From JAWXBT01 sp964523015 (lineage in GTDB: Bacteria; Bdellovibrionota_C; UBA2361; J135), in NCBI GenBank assembly GCA_964523015.1, contig CAZFXN010000003.1, forward strand, positions 1-64,000: 64,000 nucleotides of DNA, written 5' to 3'. The notes under the pieces were generated by a model. That model saw only the letters and a program-made list of their open reading frames with translations. It was not told the DNA's origin and did not search any database. The position numbers and the translations under genes were made by a program. This document shows, piece after piece, positions 42,631 through 50,592 of the stretch (the stretch's first letter is position 1; every line of letters begins with the position of its first letter).

Positions 42631-43932
42631 ATGACAATCGACGACAATAACAAGAAACTGAACTTATCATCCCACCAATCATCCCAAAAGACAGCTAAAA
42701 CAGAAAGCTTAAAAACAATTGCTTCCCTGGCTGCCTCAATTATCGTTTATAACGGTTCATTTATAGGGCGAGCTGCTCTAATACTGCTAATCCCTCATCT
42801 CTCAGTACTATGGCTAAGCACTAATAATGAGATCCCTATCGCTCCTCTTTTACTACTTAATCATGCCTGCTTTCTTGGCTATACTTTGATTTTAACACAA
42901 AAATCTTTAGTTAGCTTTGGGTTAAAAATTTCTCTTAGTCCTAAAGTTATCTTATCATTTTTAGCTATCGGATTATTTCAATGGTTGCTCTATGCATTGC
43001 CAATTCAAATTGTCCTCCCCCTTTTAGTTACCTCTCAATCGCTTCAAATAATCGCTCTGCCGATAACATTATTCCTTTCAATCCCTCTGATGTTTCTCTC
43101 TCTAAGATTATTTCTATTTCCTGTACCTGCTCTTTTGATGAAAGGCTTCTCTCTTTCTGAATTCCGCCTATGCATCTACAATACTTTAAACTTATCAACT
43201 AAGGATAAAGCACTCCCTCTTAGATTACTTATAGCACCTACTGCAATCAGTATTTTTCTCTCCTCTTTACCCCTAGCAATATCCCCTGATGGTCGACTAA
43301 TTGAGATCTACTATATTGCTGCAGCACTTGAAACATCCTTATGGATACTAGCTTCGGCCTTATCAATTGCCGCTGGGCTTACTTGCCTCCCTGATAAAGA
43401 TTGGAAGAGTGCAAATCTCGATCCTTACAGAGACGACCGCTTTAAAACCATTCTTTTAAAAGCACCTAAGGCATTAACGAAAATGCTTTCTCCAGCTTTC
43501 GGATGGAAATTACTAGCTGTTGCTTTACTTATTTGGACAGGGAATTTCTTACGTTTACAATCAATGGCACCAGCAGCTGAAATTAGCATATTGCAAACTA
43601 TTGTAGCTGATAAGGAACTAACACTGGTCGTTGAACTAAAGGATCCTAGTTATAGCTTTAGAGGCTTTGTGCCGGCTGCCTTTAAGATAGCTGGAGAGAC
43701 CGGAACAATCATTGCTCCAATTCCTAAAAAAGTTACCGAAAACTTATCAGAGAAGGATCTTTTTTTAGGGATTCCGACAACCTCAGAACCAATAACACTG
43801 AAACTGATATTCGAAACGGATCGTACTGCGGAGAATTTAATTCGTCTTCAGGATCTTTACCTATACTATAGGGCGTATCAAGCACTTCCTCTGACATTTA
43901 AAGATGCAACTATTATAAAATCAGAGCCTTAA
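42631..43932 (+). CDS. Unknown polytopic membrane protein
   Basis: I do not recognise this 433-residue protein. After a polar N-terminus of 35 residues, about eight hydrophobic helices occupy 40-315. The last 110 residues, after a final TM helix (about 293-311), form a soluble beta-rich domain (TLVVELKDPSYSFRGFVPAAFKIAGETGTI...) that should face the periplasm. It is divergent from the SpoIIE-type gene, 94 bases away, and followed by an accessory patch. The ribosome-binding site is weak. Confidence 0.65.
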   Translation: MTIDDNNKKLNLSSHQSSQKTAKTESLKTIASLAASIIVYNGSFIGRAALILLIPHLSVLWLSTNNEIPIAPLLLLNHACFLGYTLILTQKSLVSFGLKISLSPKVILSFLAIGLFQWLLYALPIQIVLPLLVTSQSLQIIALPITLFLSIPLMFLSLRLFLFPVPALLMKGFSLSEFRLCIYNTLNLSTKDKALPLRLLIAPTAISIFLSSLPLAISPDGRLIEIYYIAAALETSLWILASALSIAAGLTCLPDKDWKSANLDPYRDDRFKTILLKAPKALTKMLSPAFGWKLLAVALLIWTGNFLRLQSMAPAAEISILQTIVADKELTLVVELKDPSYSFRGFVPAAFKIAGETGTIIAPIPKKVTENLSEKDLFLGIPTTSEPITLKLIFETDRTAENLIRLQDLYLYYRAYQALPLTFKDATIIKSEP

Positions 43933-44369
43933 TTAATCTGTTAAAAAATGTGACGGCTATGAAGTTTATCTTAACTCCAGCTCCCCGCGGTCTCCAGTGT
44001 GTTTATTCCTAAGGCGACTCGCCGTTGTCTTTAGGTCTGTGGTGATTCTATTTTTAATTTACAAGGAGAGCGCGGAATACGCGGAGAAGTCAGAGATAAT
44101 CCCAAGTTATTTTGGAGCCAAGCTATACTCTTTTGAAGATTCTGACATTGTTTGCGATATTCATTACAAACGTTACTGTGGGAGCAGCCTCGGGCAAGAC
44201 ACCCTTGAGCGCCTTATCATTTCCAAGGTAAAGCAATTCTATACTAGAAAATGATCCGATCAAAGAAAATTTTTGCGCGTGATTTTTTTCGACAGAATAA
44301 TGCCAAAAAACGCCGACCAAGAATCAAAATTCAATTCACCAAGAATTAGATCAAGAATCCAATTATCAA
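43933..44369. other. Gene-poor stretch with GC-richer islands and a direct-repeat copy
   Basis: No gene is convincing in these 437 bases. Short frames are present on both strands but resemble nothing. The stretch has locally GC-rich, purine-skewed blocks (around 44067-44092) unlike its neighbours, and one copy of the 27-32-base direct repeat (44102-44133) that matches the 3' end of the Rieske-like gene. It has the look of decayed or recently joined DNA. Confidence 0.5.
44102..44133. repeat. Direct repeat copy 1 (matches 3' end of the Rieske-like gene)
   Basis: Positions 44107-44133 are identical over 27 bases to 45251-45277, which are the stop codon and last eight codons of the Rieske-like gene. 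The five bases CCAAG before it are also found before copy 2 at 45233. The two copies are in the same orientation, 1.1 kb apart, as att sites are after integration at a gene end. Confidence 0.8.
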
Positions 44370-44709
44370 CTATCTATTTTTTGATTCCGGCGCAAAGCGC
44401 GGCGCGAGACCAACATCGTTGCCACCACCAGCATCGCAGAGGTCGCTGACAATAACGTAGATACCGCCGACATGGTAGATACCGCCGACATGCGAGCCGA
44501 CCACCACACCCCCCTGATCAGTAAAGGTCCATCTGTTTTGGAATCCTGGCATCTGCTCTCCTGTTGTAAGGTTATTATATCCAAGCATCAGGACGGTATC
44601 CATCGGATCGCAAGTTTCGCTTCCTGGGATGTGTTTTAAGGCATTACGTTTTGATTTATCAAGTGTATCTTCTCTGACAGTATATTGAAATAGCTGTCTC
44701 TTGAGTCAT
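44370..44709 (-). pseudogene. Frameshifted gene of unknown function
   Basis: An ATG overlapping the preceding stop (TAATG, with GGAGG about seven bases upstream) opens MTQETAISIYCQ and stops after 16 codons. The +1 frame is open through this region and continues for about 110 codons (FQYTVREDTLDKSKR... LGYNNLTTGEQMPGFQ... ESKNR) to a stop at 44370. One base change near codon 8-10 would rejoin them. The coding frame contains an 18-base tandem duplication giving HVGGIYHVGGIY. I do not recognise the product. The strong start in the broken frame argues that the gene was real. Confidence 0.5.
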
Positions 44710-44882
44710 TATACTGCCTCCTGCCTATCGCCATAAATGACTTTCAATATTTCTTTAGAGAGAGCTTGTTTTTCTTCGTCAGAAAGAGTGGTTCCAAGCA
44801 GAAGGTTTTCAAAGCGTCTATACAAAGCTTCGTGTTCTGGGCTCTTTTCGTTACTGCTCTTTTCCCTACTGCTTTCTGACAT
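44709..44882 (-). CDS. Small acidic/helical protein of unknown function
   Basis: About 57 residues: a Ser/Glu/Lys-rich start (SESSREKSSNEKSPEH) and a predicted two-helix end (EALYRRFENLLLGTTLSDEEKQALSKEILKVIYG). Not recognised. An ATG at 44882 is chosen; a GTG three codons upstream (44891) is possible. Its stop overlaps the ATG of the following frameshifted gene, so the two were probably one operon. Both lie between the direct repeats at 44107 and 45251. Confidence 0.5.
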   Translation of the reverse strand: MSESSREKSSNEKSPEHEALYRRFENLLLGTTLSDEEKQALSKEILKVIYGDRQEAV

Positions 44883-44891
44883 AAAAGACAC

Positions 44892-45250
44892 TTTATTATT
44901 AAATTCAACTCAGGCGACTATCTTTGCATGTTAATAAGAGCCTGGGTAACCTACACCATGTTATAAAGGATTGGGATTAATGGGTATCATTTATCTGGCA
45001 GGCGATATGAATCACATTAAATGTTATCGCAAGGTGTTGAAAACTAATAGGAATATGATTCAATGACTCATAATTCATGTGTGACAAACTATACTACGCC
45101 CTATACTATGCCTGTGCAACTGCATCTCCATAGTTTTTCAAGAGGGCTTCTTGAGGCTTTAAATGTCCCCAGCCTCGAGAAGCCCTCTTGAAAAACTATG
45201 ACAGGGATTTTTTGATGGAGGCACTCTTAATGCCAAGTTATTTTGGAGCT
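44892..45250. other. Non-coding stretch containing a long hairpin
   Basis: These 359 bases contain no convincing ORF. The main content is the 29-base-arm inverted repeat at 45129-45200 and the left part of direct-repeat copy 2 (from 45233). Near 45092-45112 the string ACTATACTACG is followed by CCTATACTATG, a short imperfect tandem. A few AT-rich boxes near 45000-45080 could serve as the promoter of the small genes on the minus strand. Confidence 0.5.
45129..45200. repeat. Long near-perfect hairpin (29-bp arms, 14-base loop)
   Basis: The left arm (45129-45157) and the right arm (45172-45200) are reverse complements at 28 of 29 positions, and the exception is a G-U pair in RNA. The arms start CATAGTTTTTCAAGAGGGC. 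No T run follows directly on either strand, so it is not a standard terminator. It sits between the direct repeats at 44107 and 45251. It could be a small palindromic mobile element, a recombination site or a stable RNA. Confidence 0.8.
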
Positions 45251-45277
45251 TTATTTTGGAGCCAAGCTATACTCTTT
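45233..45277. repeat. Direct repeat copy 2 with internal tandem duplication
   Basis: Contains the 27-base core (45251-45277) shared with 44107-44133, preceded by a partial second copy of its left part: TTATTTTGGAGC occurs at 45238-45249 and again at 45251-45262. The core is the 3' end of the Rieske-like gene. Unequal recombination or integration at the gene end would both explain the arrangement. Confidence 0.8.
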
Positions 45278-45763
45278 CGGAAATGACAACCTCCAGGTCT
45301 CATTCACTTCAACTCCAATCCTGGCATAAAGTGTATCTTTAGGACCACCGGCCAACCCTTCTCCGAGAAAAAGATTAAAATATGGTAAGGGGCTTATTGC
45401 TGGTTCTTTCAGAACCTTCCCTGATCCGTCAAACTCGCTATTACACACATCACAGAAAAGTATCGGGCCAGATTCATTCTTTTTCACCTTTAGCCTTCTA
45501 AGATCGTGTGAACATAAAGTACTCATGGCATAAAGCCCTCGCTCGTCTTGGCGGACAAGGACGGCGTATTCATAGATCTCTCTAACTGGAACGTCACGAT
45601 ATGCTGATATGACTCCTAACTTAGCAAACCCAAGTGGCCTTTTTTTTATTTGATTTTTACAACCAACAATAAAAATAGCACTGGATAATATTGTTATCAA
45701 AAAAAACAGGGCTGGTCGTCTATTAAATACGCGGGAACAAAGTCGACTTCTGGATTTTTCCAT
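45251..45763 (-). CDS. Rieske-like iron-sulfur lipoprotein with unusual Cys ligand
   Basis: About 170 residues. The signal segment LFFLITILSSAIFIVGC suggests a lipoprotein with anchored Cys35. The Rieske fold follows, with the first ligand pair as Cys84-Ser-His86 (LCSHDLRR) and the second as Cys104-Asp-Val-Cys107 (FCDVCNSEFDGSGKVL). In ordinary Rieske domains the last is His (CPCHGSxFD). The cluster would thus have three Cys and one His, if it binds at all. The ATG at 45763 overlaps the preceding stop (TAATG); a TTG at 45775 is an alternative. The last eight codons are duplicated at 44107-44133. Confidence 0.75.
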   Translation of the reverse strand: MEKSRSRLCSRVFNRRPALFFLITILSSAIFIVGCKNQIKKRPLGFAKLGVISAYRDVPVREIYEYAVLVRQDERGLYAMSTLCSHDLRRLKVKKNESGPILFCDVCNSEFDGSGKVLKEPAISPLPYFNLFLGEGLAGGPKDTLYARIGVEVNETWRLSFPKEYSLAPK

Positions 45764-46053
45764 TAATGGATCCAAGGCAACTGCTGAGAAAGACTATCAA
45801 CAACATCTTCAATTTTGACATTTAACGGAGCTACAACAACTCCCCCGCCAACTGATTTAGCTAACCGATGCATTGTATTAATCTGCTCTTCCTCTGTTTC
45901 TCCAATAACGATTGCTTCTATACCATCGGCTCCGATTTTTTCTAGTCCGACCTGCAGTGCTTCTTCGTCATGTGAAAGGATAAGCATACGGTGTCCCTTG
46001 ACCGTCACCGCCATTGGCATGTTGTTAGATATAGGTAGGTATAAAATTTCCAT
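45763..46053 (-). CDS. Unknown 96-residue protein upstream of the Rieske-like gene
   Basis: Not recognised. The protein is compact alpha/beta (MAVTVKGHRMLILSHDEEALQVGLEKIGADGIEAIVIGETEEEQINTM...), ending with LSQQLPWIH. The second half has a glycine turn SVGGGVVVAP. It overlaps the Rieske-like gene by one base, so the two are probably made together. It may be an accessory protein of that redox protein. The upstream 122 bases contain no gene. Confidence 0.5.
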   Translation of the reverse strand: MEILYLPISNNMPMAVTVKGHRMLILSHDEEALQVGLEKIGADGIEAIVIGETEEEQINTMHRLAKSVGGGVVVAPLNVKIEDVVDSLSQQLPWIH

Positions 46054-46175
46054 CTCTATTCGCTTCTTTGTAGTACCTTATTTGAACCTATAATCACGAA
46101 TTTGGGGAGAGGCAACTATTATTAAATATTCTTTTTTACCACCTCCGGCAATTACCTATAATTGCTGGGAAAATA

Positions 46176-46970
46176 CTACTGTAGTCTCTCTTTCTCTTCT
46201 TTTAAAATATCAGACTGACCGGGATGGGTAGAGATAATTTGATCTATTATTGAAAGAGCGTCCTGCTTCTCCTCGTCGGTAGCTGAGACCCTTGCTAAAG
46301 TTTGGGCAGCCGAGCTGTGCACAAACTTCCCTTCTGTTGCCAATGTTTTTAATTGATCACGACCTTCGATGTAAGTATCAGCGTTATCCAAAAGAGAGCG
46401 AGCGAGCATTAGGGTAGCCAACTCTTGTACTAAAACACTTCCATCATCATTACTATCTGACAACTGATCATTCACTGCACCAACCGCAGACTTAAGTGAC
46501 GCAATATCTCCAGACTTAGAAGCATTAAGACCTCGATAAAGATTAGCAAGATTACCATAAGGCTCTCGTGCATCTGACAAGGCAGCTAATCTCTGAGAGA
46601 ATTTTTCTTTAGTTTCATCAACCTGTTTTTGAAGTGCTTCTTTCTCTTTAGCTAAATCAGTTCCTTTCTTTACGTCTTCTTTTTCCCCCACTTGTGGCTG
46701 ATTCAAAGTTATTAACTTTGACTGAAGTTCAGTTAATTCCTTTGAGGTTTCCTGTACTTTTACCAATAAATCGGCTGCAGCTATAAAGCTTAGGTTTTGT
46801 GCCTGCTGATACCGTGTGTAAATGTAATAACCCCCAAAAATGACCACTGCAGTTACAAGTAGCTGTCGCCAGTTATTAGCTATGTATCCAAAAAATGGAT
46901 CCTCCTCCTTTGCTTGAGCAAGCGCAGGATCTGTATAGATATCATGAGGGGTTTCTTGTTGGTTGTTCAT
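46176..46970 (-). CDS. YfgM-like TPR membrane protein
   Basis: A 264-residue protein. After a polar N-terminus it has one TM helix (about 34-54, WRQLLVTAVVIFGGYYIYTRYQQ), followed by a periplasmic TPR-like helical domain with a coiled insert (about 90-125, EDVKKGTDLAKEKEALQKQVDETKEKF). This matches the TPR_21/YfgM layout, ancillary to the SecYEG translocon and periplasmic chaperones. ATG follows immediately on the stop of the bifunctional-nuclease gene. The function by homology is moderately sure. Confidence 0.7.
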   Translation of the reverse strand: MNNQQETPHDIYTDPALAQAKEEDPFFGYIANNWRQLLVTAVVIFGGYYIYTRYQQAQNLSFIAAADLLVKVQETSKELTELQSKLITLNQPQVGEKEDVKKGTDLAKEKEALQKQVDETKEKFSQRLAALSDAREPYGNLANLYRGLNASKSGDIASLKSAVGAVNDQLSDSNDDGSVLVQELATLMLARSLLDNADTYIEGRDQLKTLATEGKFVHSSAAQTLARVSATDEEKQDALSIIDQIISTHPGQSDILKEEKERLQ

Positions 46971-47552
46971 TTACATCTTATATTTAAAGTCATCAGGATC
47001 TAGATCAGTTAAGATCTCATTCCATTTATTTTTATCGATTGTATTAAAATCTTTGTGATCCGCATTTTTCTCAAGCACCATCTCTTCTACAGATCCACCA
47101 ACTTTATCTTTCTTTTCCTCTAGGGAGGCTGGATCCGTCACTACTGCTACTTTTGCCTGCTCTAATACATCCTTAGATACAAAGATAGGAGCTGAGGCCC
47201 TAAGTGCCATTGCAATAGCATCACTTGGTCTTGAATCAAGGATAATGACTCTATCCCCATGACTTAAAACAAGATCTGCAAAATATGTTGCTTCTTTTAG
47301 CTCAGTAATCATTACGCGCTGCACGGTCATGTTTGCTTGCTGCATCGCCTCGTACATCAGGTCATGGGTCATCGGTCGAGCGAGCTTAATATCCTTAAGA
47401 ATTGTCGCAATGGAAGTGGCTTCTGCCATCCCGATCCAAATAGGGAGGCAAAATTGATTCTGCTCATCTTTTAGAACCACAATTGGTGCTTGGGTACCCG
47501 GATCTAGAACAAGGCCACCTACAAACATCTCAATCGCATCATCCTCTGCCAT
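46971..47552 (-). CDS. Bifunctional nuclease domain protein (DUF151)
   Basis: A 193-residue protein whose first 135 residues match the BFN/DUF151 domain: VLDPGTQAPIVVLKDEQNQFCLPIWIGMAEATSIA, RPMTHDLMYEAMQ, VMITELKEATYFADLVL and SRPSDAIAMALRASAPIFV. BFN proteins have been reported to have DNase and RNase activity; their role in most bacteria is unclear. The C-terminal 55 residues are a charged tail. It precedes a YfgM-like gene without a gap and follows miaB by 117 bases, all on the minus strand. Confidence 0.88.
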   Translation of the reverse strand: MAEDDAIEMFVGGLVLDPGTQAPIVVLKDEQNQFCLPIWIGMAEATSIATILKDIKLARPMTHDLMYEAMQQANMTVQRVMITELKEATYFADLVLSHGDRVIILDSRPSDAIAMALRASAPIFVSKDVLEQAKVAVVTDPASLEEKKDKVGGSVEEMVLEKNADHKDFNTIDKNKWNEILTDLDPDDFKYKM

Positions 47553-47669
47553 AGCTAAAGAAATCCTAAAAATCTAAAGTGATTAGTTATATCCTATATT
47601 TCTAATCTGTACCATTATACTCTTTCTTATAGTCTTTCTACAGTCTTTCAATTGCCAACTATCTCAGTC

Positions 47670-49040
47670 CTAACTCATCCCTAAGAGCTGGCCTTTTAAG
47701 GTAAATTTAGCAGCCTCGGTAATCTTAACCTTAACAATATCCCCTGTCGATAATGTTGGGGCAATATCTGTTAAATTTACTACTATATTTTGTGGGGTTC
47801 TTCCCTTTAAATACCGGGCATCTAAGGCAGAAGTTCCATCAATTAAAATCTCGATCTCTCTATTAACCCAATATGCTAATCTCTCTTTTGTGATCTGATC
47901 CTGTAGCTCTATCAACTTATATATCCTGGCAAGTTTCTCATTCTGAGTGACAAGATCTTCCATCTCAGCGGCTTTAGTACCCGGGCGCGGTGAGAAGATA
48001 TAAGGAAAACTGCCGTCAAACTGAACTCTCTTTACGATATCAAGGGTATCATTAAACTCATCTTCGGTCTCACCAGGAAAACCAACTATAATATCAGTTG
48101 TAACAGCCATGTCAGGAACTCGGGTTTTTATTGCTTCGATTATCGAAAGATATCTTTCTCGTCTATAATTCCTATTCATTAATTTTAAGATCCGATCATT
48201 CCCTGACTGAAGTGGCATATGAATATGGTGAGCAATCTTTGGGTTCGAGCACACTAGATCAATAAAATCGTCCCTGATCTCTTGAGGATGAGGACTAATA
48301 AATCTAATTCTCTTTACTTCTTTAATATCGGCGACTTGCTCAAGCAGCCAAACAAATGACCGTCGGGGATTAAAATCAAGACCATAAGAATTTACAGTCT
48401 GTCCAAGTAACATGATCTCCCTAGCACCTCTATGGGTCAGTAATTTAATCTCTCTTAAAATTTCATCAGGAGATCTTGAGACCTCAGGGCCCCTAGTTGT
48501 TGGCACGATACAGTAAGAGCAATTTTTATTGCAGCCACGACTAATAGAGACAAAAGCTGAGGTTCGGTTCTCCTCAGTAAAACCAAGTGGCAACTCCTCC
48601 CACTCATCTCTATAGTTTACAGCTACCTGTGGCCCTGCTCCTTCTTTTCTCAATTTTACTAATGATGGCACTAACGACAAATTATGGGTGCCAAAAACAA
48701 AGTCAACATCTCGACTTCGTTTTATGATATTCTCCCCCTCTTGCTGAGCAACACAACCACCTACCCCTATCATAAGGTTAGGGTTAATCTTTTTAATTTC
48801 CTGTACTTCACCAAGTAGGCTGTATAATTTCTGCTCCGGCTTCCCCCTAACACTACAGGTATTAATAACGACTAGATCAGCATCCTCTGGTCGATCCACA
48901 GTGTTATATTTAGGTTCTAAGATCTTGGCCAACTTTAAAGAGTCATACTGATTCATTTGGCAGCCAAAGGTGCGAATAAATACTCGCCCTTTTTTTGGGG
49001 TCTCTACTAATGGCTGTTTATCATTCAGACTTGTATTCAT
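47670..49040 (-). CDS. miaB: tRNA-2-methylthio-N6-dimethylallyladenosine synthase MiaB
   Basis: A radical-SAM methylthiotransferase acting on adenosine 37 of tRNAs. The N-terminal MTTase domain has TFGCQMNQYDS and INTCSVRGKPEQK. The radical-SAM cysteines occur in RGCNKNCSYCIVPTTRG. A TRAM domain closes the protein (about 390-455). The length of 456 residues from ATG 49040 is typical. An upstream frame opening at 49067 would overlap the preceding gene further. The gene overlaps the end of the lipoprotein gene upstream by 20 bases. Confidence 0.95.
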   Translation of the reverse strand: MNTSLNDKQPLVETPKKGRVFIRTFGCQMNQYDSLKLAKILEPKYNTVDRPEDADLVVINTCSVRGKPEQKLYSLLGEVQEIKKINPNLMIGVGGCVAQQEGENIIKRSRDVDFVFGTHNLSLVPSLVKLRKEGAGPQVAVNYRDEWEELPLGFTEENRTSAFVSISRGCNKNCSYCIVPTTRGPEVSRSPDEILREIKLLTHRGAREIMLLGQTVNSYGLDFNPRRSFVWLLEQVADIKEVKRIRFISPHPQEIRDDFIDLVCSNPKIAHHIHMPLQSGNDRILKLMNRNYRRERYLSIIEAIKTRVPDMAVTTDIIVGFPGETEDEFNDTLDIVKRVQFDGSFPYIFSPRPGTKAAEMEDLVTQNEKLARIYKLIELQDQITKERLAYWVNREIEILIDGTSALDARYLKGRTPQNIVVNLTDIAPTLSTGDIVKVKITEAAKFTLKGQLLGMS

Positions 49041-49950
49041 GTGAAAGTATACGCAAACTTGGAACAATCCTGGCCAGCATTTCGCGTGGAACAGATTGTT
49101 CTAATACAATCTCTATAGTTTTACTCGAGTTGGCACTTAAGTAAAGTTCTGGAAGTGGTATTTCATCCTCTTTTTCAGGTATTTTAGAATAATCCCTATC
49201 ATTTGAAGCTTTCTCATCCAAAATAAATCCAGCTCCTAGGGTAATAGATTTTAAAATAGCTGGTGATTTATTCACCAACGTTGCTGTTAAACCATATGAG
49301 GCCGAGCAGATAGATTTTTCACAGCTAGATAGTCGATCTCCAACTTTAAAATCAACGAGCTCTGGTAGTTGTAGATCCATGGGGGCTGAGACCCCTGGGA
49401 GCTTCGATCTAAAATTACCTGCCTCCTCTCCCCATAATAGATCAACAACATAGTCAGTCATCGCTTGAGACGGGACTGTTAGAGTAAGATCTATCGGGGC
49501 ATTTCTTTTCAGAATGGTGCTTTCTGAAACGGACTTCTCTAGAGCAGGCGCATTCAGATGATTCGACTCTCCACAAATCCCTGTTATACAGTGCGCACTC
49601 TCAGATATCACGACACCATTTTGTAGAGCAGAAAGGAGAACAACTACTTTCTCAGTTGGCCAATCAACCAAAGGGGTTACCCGAACCTTTATTTGTAGCA
49701 ATACTCCATCATTTGATTCTCCTAATATCTGGAGCTGTAAAGGGGGGCGATTCTCATGATAGCCAACAATTCTATCTTTACTTTCTACGAAATTACTCAC
49801 AATTTCTTTACTCCCTAAAGAGGCCATTTCCCCTGAAGGAGATTTATACTTAGCAGTTTCATTCTGAGCAGGAGTTGAAATCGTGTTAGTACAACCAACG
49901 AAGTAGGCAGTGCAGACTAAAATTAATATTCGTCCTAAATGATTTATCAT
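49021..49950 (-). CDS. Unknown lipoprotein overlapping miaB
   Basis: About 309 residues. A signal peptide (LGRILILVCTAYFVGC) ends in the lipobox FVGC, so it is membrane-anchored at Cys20. The rest is beta-rich, with the look of a two-sandwich-domain protein (LQLQILGESNDGVLLQIKVRVTPLVDWPTEKVVVLLSAL), and has three Cys pairs that may form disulfides. Not recognised. ATG 49950 is preferred to the TTG just before it. It lies between another small lipoprotein gene and miaB on the same strand, overlapping miaB. Confidence 0.65.
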   Translation of the reverse strand: MINHLGRILILVCTAYFVGCTNTISTPAQNETAKYKSPSGEMASLGSKEIVSNFVESKDRIVGYHENRPPLQLQILGESNDGVLLQIKVRVTPLVDWPTEKVVVLLSALQNGVVISESAHCITGICGESNHLNAPALEKSVSESTILKRNAPIDLTLTVPSQAMTDYVVDLLWGEEAGNFRSKLPGVSAPMDLQLPELVDFKVGDRLSSCEKSICSASYGLTATLVNKSPAILKSITLGAGFILDEKASNDRDYSKIPEKEDEIPLPELYLSANSSKTIEIVLEQSVPREMLARIVPSLRILSHEYKSE

Positions 49951-49959
49951 CAATAAGCA

Positions 49960-50406
49960 TTAGGTCAGCTTTTCGCCAAAGGTTGCTAACTTCCAACCAT
50001 TATAAATCGAAAAGGTCCAGATCTGCTTCTCTATCTGGGGATTAACTAAATTCGTAGAAGCGCTCTGTATCTTCTGTAACACATCAACCTCTGCTTTGTA
50101 TGCGTCATCATAGAAAGAGACATTCTCAACCTTAGACTCTACTATTCTTCCCTCAGTTCGTTTTTCCTGAAGTACCACCTTCAGTGTTTCCATGTTTTCA
50201 TCAGCGGCATAAGTATTGGCTAGCGGATAATTCTCCCAGAATCTCGCCGTATTGAATCCCTTAACAGCATGATCTAACGTTCCCTTCCGTCCAGACTCAG
50301 TAATGCCAGCTTTATTTACAGAATCAATTGATGGAGCAAAGATGCAACCAGAAAATGTGAGGGAGGTAACGGCCAAGACAATTATAACTACTAGTCTTTT
50401 TTTCAT
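49960..50406 (-). CDS. Small lipoprotein with NTF2-like or DUF-type fold
   Basis: About 148 residues from the ATG at 50406; the frame is open further upstream to 50472 but the signal peptide (KKRLVVIIVLAVTSLTFSGC) starts here. Lipobox FSGC, anchored at Cys21. The C-terminal half (VEDVSFYDDAYKAEVDVLQKI-like strands, ending IWTFSIYNGWKLATFGEKLT) resembles an NTF2-like or DUF4878-type cone fold. No function can be assigned. It is upstream of the larger lipoprotein gene by nine bases and probably in one operon with it and miaB. Confidence 0.65.
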   Translation of the reverse strand: MKKRLVVIIVLAVTSLTFSGCIFAPSIDSVNKAGITESGRKGTLDHAVKGFNTARFWENYPLANTYAADENMETLKVVLQEKRTEGRIVESKVENVSFYDDAYKAEVDVLQKIQSASTNLVNPQIEKQIWTFSIYNGWKLATFGEKLT

Positions 50407-50592
50407 AAAGAGATTATTCCGTAAATTTAACAAACAATAGGTTACCAATTTACACTCATGGCACCAACCCATGTATACTAAATGTTAAATGCATAAAGAA
50501 ACAAGAGTTTTGTTTAAGTTACTTAAAATAACTGCTATGAATATGACTGGCTACTTGTTGAAAACTTTCATAACCCACTAAGAGTATTTGAT

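Noticed and set aside
44123..44320. Minus-strand frame of 65 codons near direct-repeat copy 1
   Set aside because: The 3' part overlaps the repeat in a frame different from the Rieske-like gene, and there is no ribosome-binding site or recognisable domain.
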